A stretch of 44,786 nucleotides of DNA from Hymenopellis radicata (GCA_015501595.1 JADNRX010000423.1:1-44786), one strand, 5' to 3'. Shown: positions 20,361 through 31,893, numbered from the stretch's first letter. Translations and numbers: made by a program. The notes: generated from the sequence alone by a model not told the origin.

Positions 20361-21560
20361 CTAAACATCTTGCTCTGGCTTCTGACCAGGCGTCGTGCCG
20401 GACTCCGAGCCTCCTACCAATTTTAACCCGACAGTGAATGTTTGCTCATTCGGCTCTACCATCTCGGACTGCGCAAAGGCCAAGGACGAGATGACGGACA
20501 TGGTGTCAGACGTCCAAGCGTGGCCTGTTGCAACACGAAATATGATCGCTTGAGGAGCCAATGCCTTCGGAAGGAAACCCGTAATAAGCTGTTGCTCCGA
20601 ATGTAGAGACACAAGCAAAGCTCACCGCAACGGTTCCCCAAATGAAGGTTAGTGCAGGTGAAGCCACAAGGTTTTTCCCATAGACAACTTCCCACACAAT
20701 ACCTGTCACAGTATAGAAGAGTCCCGACTCAACGAGTATAGCAACTGCGCCGGTGTATACTCGGAGGGAATCCGCTTCAAGGGGGACTGCCGTCTGGAAC
20801 CTCTTGCGCGCGGTGATAATCTTGAACGCGATGAGGCCTGTAACAAGGACATTTACGGCTATGGAGAACCCTCCCCACATTAAAGCAAAGTTGACGGTAG
20901 AACCAGTGAAGAAGTTTACACCGGGGGTAGCTGTCTCAACAGCCAGGATAATAGCAACAGCTGAACAAACCATTAGTACTACAACAATAAACCGGTCGGC
21001 AAAGGCGTACCAATTGAGGCAAGATAAAGTAGGATGGGGAGTATGACAATGGGCAGGCTTGAATTCCAAATGATGTAACAACGGTAGATCTGCAATTTCG
21101 AGATTGGCGGTATTCCGAAAAGTCATAGCTGGAGAAGGCACTTACCAGGATGCCGTCGGAGATGAAGTACACAATCTGGTCAGCCACCGTCCCGAGCACC
21201 TGGAACCAGATCGAGGAAGCGAACGAAAGGTAAGCAAGCGGGCCGCCCTCGAAGTCTCTATGACCGATCCACATAAAGTCAAGGAAGACGACGTTTGCAA
21301 ATAGCGCCATGGTAAGGAAGAAGATCATGGCTCCTCCGAGAATGGGATACATTCTGTCGCTAGACCCGGAACGATTGCGCGGTTTGAACATAAATATGTA
21401 CAGTGACTGGCAGTACATGTAGAAATCGATTCCTGAGGCCGTGTAAACCAACGGGGGAGAATTAGAGGACTACAAACAAACCATAGAGGATGCACGTGAA
21501 CACAAGCCCGTAGAAGAAGGAGCGTTCGAGCGGGAATCCTGCCGACTGGGTGTCCGACAT
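20361..21560 (-). CDS. 7TM-like integral membrane protein, 5 exons
   Basis: Exons 21560-21482, 21432-21146, 21089-21011, 20960-20626 and 20564-20361 join in frame through introns of 49-61 bp, giving 327 residues. Hydrophobic helices appear in order: FYGLVFTCILYGG, MIFFLTMALFANVVFLDF, an amphipathic stretch, VILPILLYLASI, VAIILAV, FALMWGGFSIAVNVLVTGLI, VAILVESGLFYTVTGIVW and a segment near TFIWGTVAALAPQAIIF. The conserved IYRCYIIWN before helix 4 and AIIFRVATGHAW after the last helix are typical of a large Agaricomycete family of unknown function with receptor-like topology. The C-terminal tail is hydrophilic. The gene looks intact. Confidence 0.82.
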
Positions 21561-21912
21561 TTTCCAGGTTGACGTAGTTCCGCAAAGAGTGGCGAATTTC
21601 GCGGTTCAACACCCGCTACATAGGGCACACCAACCATCACTTCGATCTTTCATGGGAACATGGCTGCACATGTTTCCAGTGAGATAGTAAAGATAGGTCC
21701 ATCAAGATATGATCGGCGAACTATCTTGTGAACCACCGCCAAGAAGAATCGAGGCGAGATGCTGGCATCGGACTGAGAGTGTACCGCACCTCAGTTCTTC
21801 GAGAACGCCGCGACGCTGCGCGGCAATCTAGCTGTTTGATCAAAAGCCGGCATTTGGCGAGAAGAACAAATCGGCACCCTCCCGGTGGTCCTCTGTATCT
21901 CCTCGACCAAGT

Positions 21913-22902
21913 ATGTTGTTCTTTCGTCGCTCTCCTAAGAATTACATTCCCCTCTCCCGGCTCTCCGAGCCAGAGTCCATTGACGATGCATCTACACCAA
22001 ATGGTACGCGGAAGGGTAAGACACATTTCATGCTCCGTGAAGTAACACTTACGGAAGTGTACCATGAATTAAGCAGGGAGAATCATTGACTGGGCGACGA
22101 CGCTCATCCTCATCTGCGGCTTTGTCGACGCGGCAGCGCTAGCGGTACTAGCATACCTACGTTTTACAACATTAACAGTGTCTCCGTGCACCACATCTCT
22201 CCAGGACCTACCATTTCGTAGCTCGTACGCTGGTCTCGAAGAGCTGTACGCAAAATGGGAAGGGAAACGGCCCCAATACCATCCCATAACGAACCTGCCG
22301 AATCTGGTCACCCAGGCAGACACGTCCTCTAGACCAAGGAAGACGATCGTTCGCGAGGCCGAATACGTGCGCACGAGCCATGGAATGATATTGATCGATA
22401 ACCGCCATTTTCTGGTTCGCCCAAGGGTTCGTAAACAACTATGACGTTCGTTTAATTTGTGGATCTAATATTCGACGCAGGTATCAACCATAGTCCAGTT
22501 TCGCATCCTGGATTTTGGAATGGAGCGCTGCGATCTAATGATCACGTTTCCCAAAGTTTCTGGAGGAGAATCCGGCACGTACTTTGCTGCAGACATTGTA
22601 GAAATGGATGTATGGGAGCTGCAGACAGATAAGTTGGTAGCGGGGAAGACAAAGACAGAAATTAGGGCACCTCGCATCGCATTGCTGGACTCGATTCGTG
22701 CCACCTACGGATCCAACATTTCGATGCCGTTTGAATGCAAGTCGGGGTTTCTGCACACGTTCGAATTCACCAGTAACGGCGAAGCTCAGACCAAGGCATC
22801 CGGACGAGAACTCATTGGTAAGTGGCCTTCGCAAAACAATAAAGGGTTGTGAATAGTAACTTTTAAAAAGGACCGTACGTGATCCAGTACCAGACGGTCT
22901 GA
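21913..22902 (+). CDS. single-pass membrane protein of a fungal family, 4 exons
   Basis: Exons 21913-22015, 22077-22426, 22481-22817 and 22871-22902 join in frame (introns 61, 54 and 53 bp) to give 273 residues. A short cytosolic N-terminus (NYIPLSRLSEPESIDD) leads to a membrane helix (WATTLILICGFVDAAALAVLAYL). The large outer part contains the pattern PFRSSYAGLEELY, then ILIDNRHFLVRPRVSTIVQF and DFGMERCDLMITFP, which I associate with a common Agaricomycete membrane protein family whose outer domain is probably beta-rich. Function is unknown. The end ELIGPYVIQYQTV fits the family's short C-terminus. One donor, GTTCGT, is unusual but keeps the frame. Confidence 0.72.
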
Positions 22903-22979
22903 TAATCAGACAGCTCTTTTGTGATGTTCGTTGATAGAACAACCAGTCGGTGAATCACATTGCGCTAGGATGTATCGAG

Positions 22980-23765
22980 CTTCGTAAGGACAAAATGATG
23001 TTACTTAGAGTTTTGCAAACATTGAAAACAGTGCGAACTGATGATAGCCTATAAGAGACGAGGAAGGAGGGAATCCTGGCGAAGATATTGTTCGTGGATG
23101 ATGTATACACGCTGGTCGCATAGTTGCTTGTACATCGCATGCTCCTCAAGAGCCTGTCCCACGAGCCATTCAATGCGCGCCTCCCATTGCTGTGCTCGTC
23201 GTCGTCTCTCAGGAGCGGGCGGGGTAGGGAGACATGGGTATGCAGGCATCCAGCAGGAGATTATGCTATGGTAAACTGGTGCAGGACGGGCGCCACCATC
23301 GAGCTGTCTGCTGTTTCGCGCCCTCAGACGTGGAGGCGAGCATCTGCTACAGGGATTTGGCTCGCGGGCTGAGCATCGTCGAAACCGCGGCAGTCCTCGT
23401 CGACACAGGTCGGGGCAATATGGATGGAGAAGGGCCGTGTCGCAGTTGGCATCCAGATCCGGAGCGACTCCATGCGCCTGGGCGTCGACGTTGCCCAGGT
23501 CGGCATGGTTGCTTGTACGCCGTCACCTGGCGCCTTCCGCATGCGCCTACAGTCAAGCGATATAACGCCCGTCTGCGAATGCTATGTCGCTCAGGACTGT
23601 TATACCGCGTCCTTGGCCCTAGTTCAGCCTCCAAGACACGGTCCATCCGCTGTACATGGTCCTGCCGTGACGTCGCGCCCACCGACGCGCTTCTGCCAGC
23701 ACTGGCCCGTTGTCGTCCATGAAGGCGAGAAAGAGGAATAAAGCTGGTGACGTCATCGACCCACT
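22980..23765. repeat. dispersed repeat, copy B
   Basis: The part 23380-23760 matches copies A, C and D (GCAGTCCTCGTCGACRCAGG, then CGCGTCCTTGG-CCTAG and GTGACGTCATC). The part 22990-23110 (GTTTTGCAAACA..., GACGAGGAAGGAGGG-ATCCTGGCGAAGAT) also matches 24050-24165 in copy C, so B and C form a direct duplication about 1.07 kb apart. Minus-strand ORFs share a short peptide similarity (QRVYIIHEQYLRQDSLLPRL against QRVCVIREQHLRQDPLLPRL), which hints that this stretch once coded for protein. Confidence 0.65.
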
Positions 23766-24039
23766 TTTTTTCGTTCATCAGTGTAGGTGCGTCTCCTGCG
23801 GCCATATCATTGAATACGATGGACCACGGACGATAATCATACGGGAGACAAGCTAATCCAGGCTAGACAAAGTGCGCTGGAGACGGATGTGGTAGATTCA
23901 ATCGCCAAAATGTAATACATGTAGGCGAGGCTGAATTTTATCGTTGGGGACATACATAGGCAGCGCAGTAACTTCCGCGTTTTGTGATGATAGGAGGAGA
24001 GTAGCACATTTGGGCGATAAGCGTGGGAAAGTGGTGGTA

Positions 24040-24930
24040 TTCCGCAAAGAGTTTTGCAAACAGTGCGACCTGATGACAGTGACAGCCCGGTTATCACCAG
24101 AATCGTCCGATGACAGACGAGGAAGGAGGGGATCCTGGCGAAGATGTTGTTCGCGGATGACGCATACACGTTGCTCAGACGTGAAGATGATTATCGGTGA
24201 GAAATACGAGGATTTAGCAGTCGGGCTGAGCGTTATCAGCAATCAATCAAGTTTGAGAAACAAACACAACGCATACATCTGCTTATCGGGTTTGCAAGAG
24301 CGCTCTCATATGCCAGTCAAACGGCCATGTTGTTGGCCCTTGGGAGGACATCAACAGGAGTAGATTTGATGTGGGAAGACCAACGAAGTCGTGAACGATA
24401 CCTGCTGGATGTGTTGACATTGGATTAGCAAGCGGCGTGGCAGAGAGAGAGAGACGTACGATGGAATAATATTGCAGTCGAAACCGGGATGGGCATTTGA
24501 GCAGTCCTCGTCGACGCAGGTCGGGGGCGATAAAGATGGGAAAGGGCGCCGTGTCATGTTCGACATCCAGACCCGCAGCAAGTTCATGCGCCTCTATCGT
24601 GAATCGCGTTCCATTGCATACGAATGCATCTAGCACCAGTCGTCGACGTCGGCGTCGGCATATTAGCCTTCACCTGGCGCCTTCAGAGCATGCCCCATTC
24701 GAAACCACGGCCCTATCCGCGAGCTATCCAACGCGCGTCTTTCGCGGCTGTTCAGGAGATTATCGCACTGCTATATCGCGTCCTTGGTCCTAGTCCAGCT
24801 GCCAAGACGTGTTCCATGCTCTGTGTATGGTCCTGTCGGGGCGTCGCGCCCATCGACGCGCTCCTGCCGGCACTGCGCCAGTCGTCGTCCATGGAGGTAA
24901 GAAGAGGAATAAAGCTGGTGACGTCATCCG
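24040..24930. repeat. dispersed repeat, copy C
   Basis: The longest copy. It combines the 24050-24165 segment shared with copy B, the 24305-24490 segment shared with copy A (CTCATATGCCAG, AACATCAACAGGAGTAGATT..., GAGAGACGTACGATGGAATA), and the core ending GGTGACGTCATCCGACCC near 24930. It lies directly 3' of the first HMG-box gene. Confidence 0.7.
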
Positions 24931-25243
24931 ACCCACCTTCCATTCAGGATCGCTTGTGGCTTGATGCTCGAAGCCTGAATACGCGGTCACCTCTGGAATG
25001 ATATTAAAGGCATAAAGAGACATGTTAGGGCTTGTAGATTCTGGATACATACAGACAACAGAAATAATAAAGCAATCCTATAACAACAACAGGGAAATGG
25101 AGATACGGCAAGGAAAGAGGCTGAGATAGAAAGCAGTAAGATAAGGAACGTGGAGATCAGAATAAACGAGCGTGAATGTAGGATCATAAAATGAAGAGTC
25201 AAAAAGAAGGTTTAGGTATCAAATAGATAGGTCATAAGTTAAC

Positions 25244-26254
25244 TTATCGCTGAAAAGATACTCGAGTAGACCACCAGGCCGGAAAGGAGGAGCCTGGAAC
25301 TAGATTGGATTTTGTAAGAGCAAGATCGCGAACAAAAGCGAAGCTACGCACCGGTTGTTCCCATATTCCATGGCAGCGGGATCCGAGTTGAAGAGTGTCT
25401 TGTCTGGCCGGACTGGATCGGATCATCACCAAAAGGGAGTTGGGGCAGAAAATCGTCAGCGTAGACTCCGGTGAGAGCCACGTCCATGGGCGGGGGAGGC
25501 ATGAGAGCATATGGCATCGTCCCATTGATATTCTGGTAGCCCATGCCCTCAATCTCCCAGGGAAAGTACAGCCACGTGTACTCTTCCACGGCAGGCGCGT
25601 CTTCGTTAGAAGCAGACGGGTCGTGAACGGGTGCAGGCGCGACTTTGGTTCCTGTACGCGCGCCTTTCTTTCCTGCGCGCGCGCCTTTCTTGGGTGCAAC
25701 CACTGGCACATCCTCATCCTGAGACGGAGGCCCATACCGAATGGCACCCTGCTCGTCAATGACAAAGACATCGTCGTTTGCCGCACTCCATTCGAGGTCA
25801 TCCTTCACTCTCTTCTTCTCCAGATAGACGTATCCCGGGAACCGCGTCGTGTGGAGAGCCTTCTCCTCATCGGCAAGCACCTCCCAGTCAAGCTGCTCTG
25901 CCTTGCTGAGAGCACGCCAAAGTTTACCAGCTATTTTCGAAATGGCATTACGAGGCATGCCTGAGCTCTTGGCTTGTAAGTCGACTTGGCCGCGGAAAAT
26001 AAGGAAGGCGTTGCGAGGGCGGGGAGGCACGTAGTTGGGGGGAGGAGCTTCTTCCTAGATGGCGCGGAATGGGAAGCGGGTGCGACTGAGGCTGGCGCGG
26101 TGATGACCGATGTGATGTGATCGGTGCGCGAGCGCGAGCGCGCGCTGGAGGAGGAAGGAGTCGAAGACGCAGTCTTCGCCGGCTTCGTGTGTCGGGGCGA
26201 TCGACGCGTTCCGACACGAGCTACTTTGGTTGTGGTAGAGCGAGATGCAGGCAT
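25244..26254 (-). pseudogene. HMG-box protein gene 1, one-base frame break
   Basis: The ATG at 26254 opens a Ser/Arg-rich N-terminus with basic patches (ARSRSRTDH, SRKKLLPP). The HMG box continues in another frame from about 26037: NYVPPRPRNAFLIFRGQVD, then NAISKIAGKLWRALSKAEQL and WEVLADEEKALHTTRFPGY. The two frames meet at the C-run read on the minus strand from plus 26037-26042; seven C would restore one protein, and the paralogue at 28.2 kb (LLPYDYIPP) confirms the join. The rest is acidic and Pro-rich with a Lys/Ala-rich block (KKGARAGKKGARTG). A 3' intron (25351-25294, GTGCGT to TCCAG) gives an end at 25244. HMG-box proteins bind or bend DNA; the target is unknown. It is either a true frameshift or a base-calling error. 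Confidence 0.7.
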
Positions 26255-26560
26255 GGTCGTAAATGGTATGAGATAATAAAGGTGGACAGCACAGCTGACG
26301 CGGGATATTAAACGTGGGTATGGGTGGTGTTCGGGGAAAAGAAGGTTATGGTGTTCGGTAAAAGCGCGACGACGCCTTTATACAGATGACAGCGCCATTG
26401 TCGCAGTCGCCAGTCGGCAACCCTGGAGGGTGGCTATCCAGTCCACTGTGGACTAAGCTATGGCCACTGCCGAATTGGGCAGACAATGCCTTCGCGATTG
26501 CTGTATTTGGCACACGGAGTAAAATTGCCACAGAGAATAGCCATGTGGTAGAGTGTATGG
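26255..26560 (-). promoter_or_regulatory. promoter region of HMG gene 1, duplicated at 28.96-29.2 kb
   Basis: CGACGACGCCTTTATACAGATG... with CCAGTCCACTGTGGACT and GAATTGGGCAGACAATG is closely matched by 29050-29175 (CGACGACGTCTTTATAGCC..., CTCAGTCCACAGTGGACT, GATTGGGCAGACAATG). CTTTATA read on this strand is TATAAAG, about 115 bp upstream of the ATG, and may be the TATA box. GTCCACwGTGGAC is a conserved 12-bp palindrome in both copies. Confidence 0.55.
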
Positions 26561-27344
26561 TGATATTAGAGAGTGGTCCGGGGTGTAGTACGACGTTGGC
26601 TCATTGACCAAAGTGTGGCGTACGCAATTCCAAATCCGGCTTCGTGCGACGCCATTGTTCGTACGACAATGGAGATTCCAATTAGGATCGAGGCGCCTTA
26701 TCCGCTGGGAGATACCACGGTGAGGTTCCACGAATATTCCAGTTTGGTGAATTGAACGTACCGTCAAAAGTTCAGACGCTTCAAGTTCAGGCCAAACTTG
26801 ATCCCGAACAAATTCGGAGGGTCGTTCGGTTCAGCGTAGTAAACGAGTCTAGATCGGCACAGAAGGTTGCATTGAGGAATAGTTTAGGGCAATGAACCTT
26901 GTTTGCGCGCGAAATTCGCTGGACTCTCCATGCAGATCAGAAATCTCATGTCGCTGTTGAAGAAAAATATGAACGACGAAGGCCAAAGTAAGCGGTAGGC
27001 AAGCAAGTCGTCTGATTTCAGTCAGCCGTTGCCAAACTTCCGTGGTTCAAATCAACAGACCTCCAGAAAGAGCGATCTTCAGGCGAAAATGGGAAGTCGC
27101 GCATTAAATAGAGTCTTCAAGAGACCACATTCATGCCTTTGATGCAGATCGACGTCCGCTTTAAGTTAAGTCGCCCGCCGGCCTTCAAGGGCTAGTTCAA
27201 TGAAAAGCTGTCAGCGAATGAACAAATGTTGGCCAAGGGACGTACTTGTTTTCTTCTTCGAAATATTGATAGACACGCGCCTATCCGCGAAAGTTTCATA
27301 GCGCGCGGATGGGTGAGGTTCCTAAGCGCGTCGTTACCTATGTC
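26561..27344. other. intergenic, part of the duplicated HMG block
   Basis: No supported gene. Parts resemble 29340-29890 (for example CGAAAAGCTG, ACACGCG and GCGCGTCGTTRCCTA near 27198, 27274 and 27326, against 29720, 29795 and 29853), as expected if the whole block was duplicated. Confidence 0.4.
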
Positions 27345-27870
27345 GAATTAGCGGGCGCAGTAGACGGGAAAGAGACGCATACAAATGAATAATATCGCTG
27401 ATTGCTGAAGGCGATCATAATCGCGGCGGGAATTTGAGCCTTCCTCGTCCACGCACGTCGGGGGCGATATGGGTGCTGTACCAGATCCTTAGCGAGTTCA
27501 TGCGCCTCTATTGTTAATCCGAGGTTCGCGTTCCATCGCCTACGATTGCGTCTTGCGCGAGTTGTCGACGTTGGCCAGGTCGGCATATTGGCATGTACAC
27601 CGTCACCTAGCGTTTTCGGAGCATGTCCCAGGTCACAACCACGACCATATCCGCGCATACAGTCTGAGTCAAGCTATCCAACGCGTCTTTCCTGACTGCT
27701 TTCGTCATCGCCGGTCATGCTATGCCACGTCCTTGGTCCCAGTCCACCAAGACACGCTCCATGCGATGTACATGGTCCTGCCGCGGCGTCGGGCCCACCG
27801 ACGCGCTTCTGCCGGCACTGCGCCAGTCGTCCATGGAGGTAAGAAGAGAATAAAGCTGGTGACGTCATCC
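27345..27870. repeat. dispersed repeat, copy D
   Basis: Matches copies A-C: GCGGGAATTTGAGC, CTCGTCCACGCACGTCGGGG, CGGCGTCGGGCCCACCGACG and a terminal GGTGACGTCATCCGACCC. It lies directly 3' of HMG gene 2, as copy C lies 3' of HMG gene 1. It is followed by an AT-rich tail (27930-28120) resembling 25010-25240. Confidence 0.7.
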
Positions 27871-28230
27871 GACCCTCAAGCAAATATCTTGCGGAAAGCG
27901 CGTTCATAAAACTGGGTATGGCTCGTACATTTGAAACACACACGTACAACAGAACTGAAACAACAGCATAGGTAAAGACACGATGAGAAAGAATCAGATA
28001 GATGACATAGGAGATAGTAAGTAATAAGGAAAGGAATGTGTACGTCGTATAGTAGGACAATGAGTGGTATGCAAGTGAGGAAGGGCGAGAAAGCATAGGT
28101 AGGCCATATTAAAGTAGTTATTGAAGAGCACCGAGGTAGTGTGGAAGGGAGGAGCCGGGAACTACGCCAGATTACGAGTAAGCAGACGAACATTCACGAA
28201 CAAAGCCACGTACCGTAGCGTCGCCATAAT

Positions 28231-28956
28231 CTATGGATCGCAATCCATGAGCCCGTCCGAGGCAGGCGGATCACAATCCATGAGATCGTCATCGACAGTG
28301 GAGAGCTGACCGCCAACGCAGTTGGACGACTCCGCAGGGAATTCGAGATCAATGGGTATGGGCGCGTAAACAAACGAGAAGTATGCATAGTCCATAACAC
28401 CCGTATAACTGTCACCATCCACCTCGTAGGGCACAAACATAGGCGCATCATCAGCAGGCACCGGCGCGTACTGAATCGCGCCTTGCGCATCGATAACGAA
28501 GAGATGGTCCGTCGCGACGCTCCACTGCACCGCAAATGGCATTGGCACAATCAGTCGCTTCTGAGGCTCCCTTCCTTCCGGGAACCGCGTCTTGTGGAGG
28601 TCCATCTCCGCGTTAGCCAGCATCTCGTAGGGCAGCTTCTCCTCCTCGCTGAATGACATCCAGAGTTTATACGCTTTCTTCGTGATGGACTTTGTAGGGC
28701 GTGTGGGGCGTGATTTCTTGGACAGCAAGACGAAATGGGCGCCAAAGATGTTAGTGGAAGTTCTGGGGCATGGAGGAATGTAGTCGTATGGGAGGAGCTC
28801 CCGCCTGGACGCCGCGGAAGGGGGCGCAAGTTCGATCGCAGCTGGCGGCGTGATGGGATTGGTGCGACGCCTAGTGGAAGGCGAGCTCTTGCCTGGCTGC
28901 ACGTTACGCGCGCGGACGCGAGCTGCTTTAGCGGCGGATGTTTTGTCGGCAGGCAT
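28231..28956 (-). CDS. HMG-box-like protein gene 2
   Basis: A single open frame of 241 residues from the ATG at 28956 (an in-frame 28989 ATG lies 11 codons upstream). It is paralogous over its length to HMG gene 1: a basic N-terminus (KAARVRARNVQPGKSSP), LLPYDYIPPCPR, a diverged HMG box (SITKKAYKLWMSFSEEEKL, EMLANAEMDLHKTRFPEG), HLFVIDAQGAIQYAP matching DVFVIDEQGAIRYGP, and an acidic C-terminus with a short repeat (GLMDCDP, DLMDCDP). The first HMG helix (TSTNIFGAHFVLLSKKS) has lost the usual NAFxxF pattern, so DNA binding may be changed. Upstream sequence with TATA and downstream copy D match those of gene 1. Confidence 0.7.
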   Translation of the reverse strand: MPADKTSAAKAARVRARNVQPGKSSPSTRRRTNPITPPAAIELAPPSAASRRELLPYDYIPPCPRTSTNIFGAHFVLLSKKSRPTRPTKSITKKAYKLWMSFSEEEKLPYEMLANAEMDLHKTRFPEGREPQKRLIVPMPFAVQWSVATDHLFVIDAQGAIQYAPVPADDAPMFVPYEVDGDSYTGVMDYAYFSFVYAPIPIDLEFPAESSNCVGGQLSTVDDDLMDCDPPASDGLMDCDP

Positions 28957-28999
28957 AGTTGTGAATAAGAGGAAAGTGTGAATGTGCACAGCACAGATA

Positions 29000-29200
29000 A
29001 AGTGGGATATTACAGGTGAGGTCTGAGGAAGAGGAATGTGTCTGGAAGAACCACGACGACGTCTTTATAGCCATTGTCGCGGTCGCCAGCCGGCCACCGT
29101 TAAGGGTTGCCGCTCAGTCCACAGTGGACTGAACCATGGAAATTACCGGATTGGGCAGACAATGATTTCGTGGTTGCCGTCCACGGAGAGCAGAATGGTC
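29000..29200 (-). promoter_or_regulatory. promoter region of HMG gene 2
   Basis: Duplicate of the promoter of HMG gene 1, with CTTTATA near 29063 (TATAAAG on the coding strand, about 110 bp upstream of the ATG) and the palindrome GTCCACAGTGGAC near 29118. Confidence 0.5.
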
Positions 29201-29359
29201 ACCCACAGTACGAAAACGCGGCCATGTGTAGAGTTGTTTGATATCGGCAAGCTGTACAGGGCCAGGGCGAATACGACGTTGGCGGATCGACTAATGTGTG
29301 GCGTAGGCAATTCCGAATGTAGCTGCGTTCGGGCCATCGTTCGTTTACGCCACTGAGAA

Positions 29360-29769
29360 ATTGAATTAGGGGACTTCGTTTGTCATCCGCTGAACAAGAC
29401 CGTCGTGAGTGTCAGAGGGCATCACGGTTAACTCGAACATACCCTCGGAAAGGACAAACTCGTCAGCCCGACATTCGTCGTGTTTGTGAAAACCATGAAG
29501 ACCGGGCAGAAATTTCAAGTCAATGAAGACTTCAGGATGAACGCTGCCCAGGCGTCAAATTTAGAACTGTGCGATGCAGAACTAGCGGTCTTGGTCGAAC
29601 ATGGCAATTTACGCATGGAAGCTCAGTCGCACAAGTTGGAGCCATGAGCTTTTGCTGATCGATATATGTACCAGGTACTAGGGATCCCGCGGAATTGTAC
29701 TCTCTAAAGACCGACTCTTCAGCGAAAAGCTGCCAAGGAAGCCAAGTTAGTACGGTAAGTACTTACTTA
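29360..29769. other. intergenic, no supported gene
   Basis: Part of the second duplication unit. No ORF with a domain is visible. Confidence 0.35.
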
Positions 29770-30060
29770 TTTGCATCATTCTCCAGACTACTAGACACGC
29801 GTCCAAAGATCTTCGGAGGCGCGTGCTAGGCTGGGGCTGCTGAGCGCGTCGTTGCCTAGATGGAAGTTGCGGGAAAAGTCGATCGTTGATCGTTTCATTT
29901 TCAACTCCGACCATCACCTCCTCGTTCAGGCGTTCTTATCCGCAAGACGAACGTCTACCTCTCCGGGTAACCTCGCCACCAAATGAAGGTATCACTGTGC
30001 TACTTCCGGGAGCGGTGCGTGTACCAAGCAAGCATGTCACGATTACTCGTTATTTTGGAC
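29770..30060 (+). repeat. repeat arm 1 of a long inverted pair (partner at 43.05-43.35 kb)
   Basis: The segment CCAGACTACTAGACACRCGT..., GGCTGGGGCTGCTGAGCGCG, TTATCCGCAAGACGAACGTC and GTGTACCAAGCAAGCATGTC is repeated in reverse complement at 43060-43345, with roughly 85% identity by eye. Part of it could code for SPPNEGI..LP..VRVPSKHVTI in both copies. Confidence 0.75.
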
Positions 30061-30277
30061 TGTATGCAGTGTTCGACTCGATCCAGCAACAAATGGTGCC
30101 ACTCCTCGACATTGGATCATTATTAGTCCGTAAGTCCTTTCCCGTTACGAACGGCATTTGCTCTCTAATGAAAGACGTAGTTGATTACAAACTACTTCCT
30201 TTGAAGCTTATTAAGATCTGTTCGGGCAATGTAGTATAAAGTCTGCCAGGATCATATCACCGAGTACTGGCAACAAG

Positions 30278-31893
30278 ATGTCTTTTATCGATTCGGCTGT
30301 GACTGTCAAGCTCAACACGGGTGCTGAGATGCCCATGATTGGTGTGTCGATATTGAAACAACAGCGGCTCTCGGACTCACGAACTGATAGCTCTCGGCGG
30401 CTGGGCGGGCACCACCACAGAAGAACAATTCGTGGCGAGAGACTGGCTGTTGACTGCCCTTGAGGTAATAACTCTTCGGAGAGCATGTCTGTCGTCAATG
30501 ACTGCCAAGCGTGTAGTCAGGATACAGGCATATCGACACTGCCGCCGTTTATTGTTCGTTGGCCGACATTGTATTCTCGTCCTAAATATCCTCTGAATGT
30601 CCTGACAGATACCGAAGCATCCGTGGGAGCTGCCGTGCGCAAGTCGGGTATTCCTCGTAATGAACTGTTCCTGACTACCAAGCTGGCGTGAGTCGGTTTC
30701 TTGTCCGGCTTGTTTTCGCCGCTGACGCCTGTGTATAGATTGAATGCTCACGGAAACGTCAAGCAAGCCTTTGAGCACAGTCTTAAGGAATTAGACGTCG
30801 ACTATATTGATCTGGTATGCCTGTTTACATTGGTACCTCCGCCATTCGTGTTCATGAAATCATTTAGTATCTAGTTCACCTCCCCATTCCCGTCGCGTAC
30901 GAAGGTGCGTCTCACAAGGCCGGTAGCCATATCCAGGGTACTTATGAAACATTCTACTAGAGGGGAACGATTTCCCAACCAACCCCGATGGAACGATCCG
31001 CGTCGATGACAGTGTAACCCTCAATGACATTTGGGCTGACATGGAGGTGCTTCTGGAGACAGGAAAAGTCAAAGCCCTTGGAGTTAGCAATTTCTCCCCG
31101 AAAACGTGAGGACACTTGAACCTGCTGCGATGCGCAAAGCTTATCCCGCTTGTAGTCTCGACCAGTTGTTCAAGACGGCGAAAGTCGTCCCTGCTGTGAA
31201 TCAGGTCGAGTACGCGCTCCTCGTGTAATACTGAAATTCCCGCTGATATCAGATGTATAGACTTCACCCATATCTCGTCCAGGAGGAGCTACGACAGTAC
31301 TGTAAAGACAAGGGAATCGTCGTCAGCGCCTACACCCCGTCCGGTTAGAGATTTCTGCGTGACATCAACCGTTGCCTGATACTTACCTGTCAAAGGTCAC
31401 GATATCGTGCGCAATGATCCCAAGATCGTCGAGCTTGCCGCGAAGAACTCAATCACACCGAACCAACTCATCCTTGGGTGGCATCTCGCGCGCGGTGTGG
31501 CTATCGTCCCCGGAAGCCAGAATGCCGAGAGGCAGAAGGAGAACTTGAAGGTATCGTTATTGTCATTGTCTTCAAGGAGAAGTCTAAAAGGAGCCTGTTC
31601 AGATTCCTGTCGTCGCCGACGAAGATGTGAAGCAGATTAACGCATTCAATGTGTTGGATTTCACGTCGAGCCTTCAACAGGCTCGGGGTTCTCGCCGTCG
31701 ATACTTCATCCCACCCCTATTGGAAGAAAATAAACTAGGCGTACCTTTAACAAAAAAAATCTCAGGCAGGAAATGGGCGGCCACCATGACCACAGCTTGT
31801 TTGTCATCCGTACTTCTGAAGAGTAGGAGCCTTGAAGAAAAGAGCCTCGAAGAAATCCATGGTAAGAACTTCTGCCCCAATCGTGCTTTCTAA
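30278..31893 (+). CDS. aldo-keto reductase, 11 exons
   Basis: Exons 30278-30341, 30391-30464, 30517-30553, 30609-30687, 30739-30814, 30868-30904, 30961-31105, 31156-31209, 31261-31343, 31396-31550 and 31603 onward join in frame through ten introns of 49-56 bp. AKR motifs appear in order: GYRHIDTA (with the catalytic-site Asp), FLTTKLA (Lys), [16 protein letters not shown] (His), [40 protein letters not shown] and [19 protein letters not shown], the NADPH-binding region. These enzymes reduce carbonyls with NADPH. The expected Tyr lies in AAVYYTE. The first ten exons look intact. The last exon is odd: after [10 protein letters not shown] the frame runs on for about 80 untypical residues, while another frame ([19 protein letters not shown]) looks more natural, so the C-terminus is unresolved. 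Confidence 0.85.

Noticed and set aside
23347..24793. Long ORFs in repeat copies B and C
   Set aside because: They are not preserved in frame between the four copies, so they are probably by-products of base composition.
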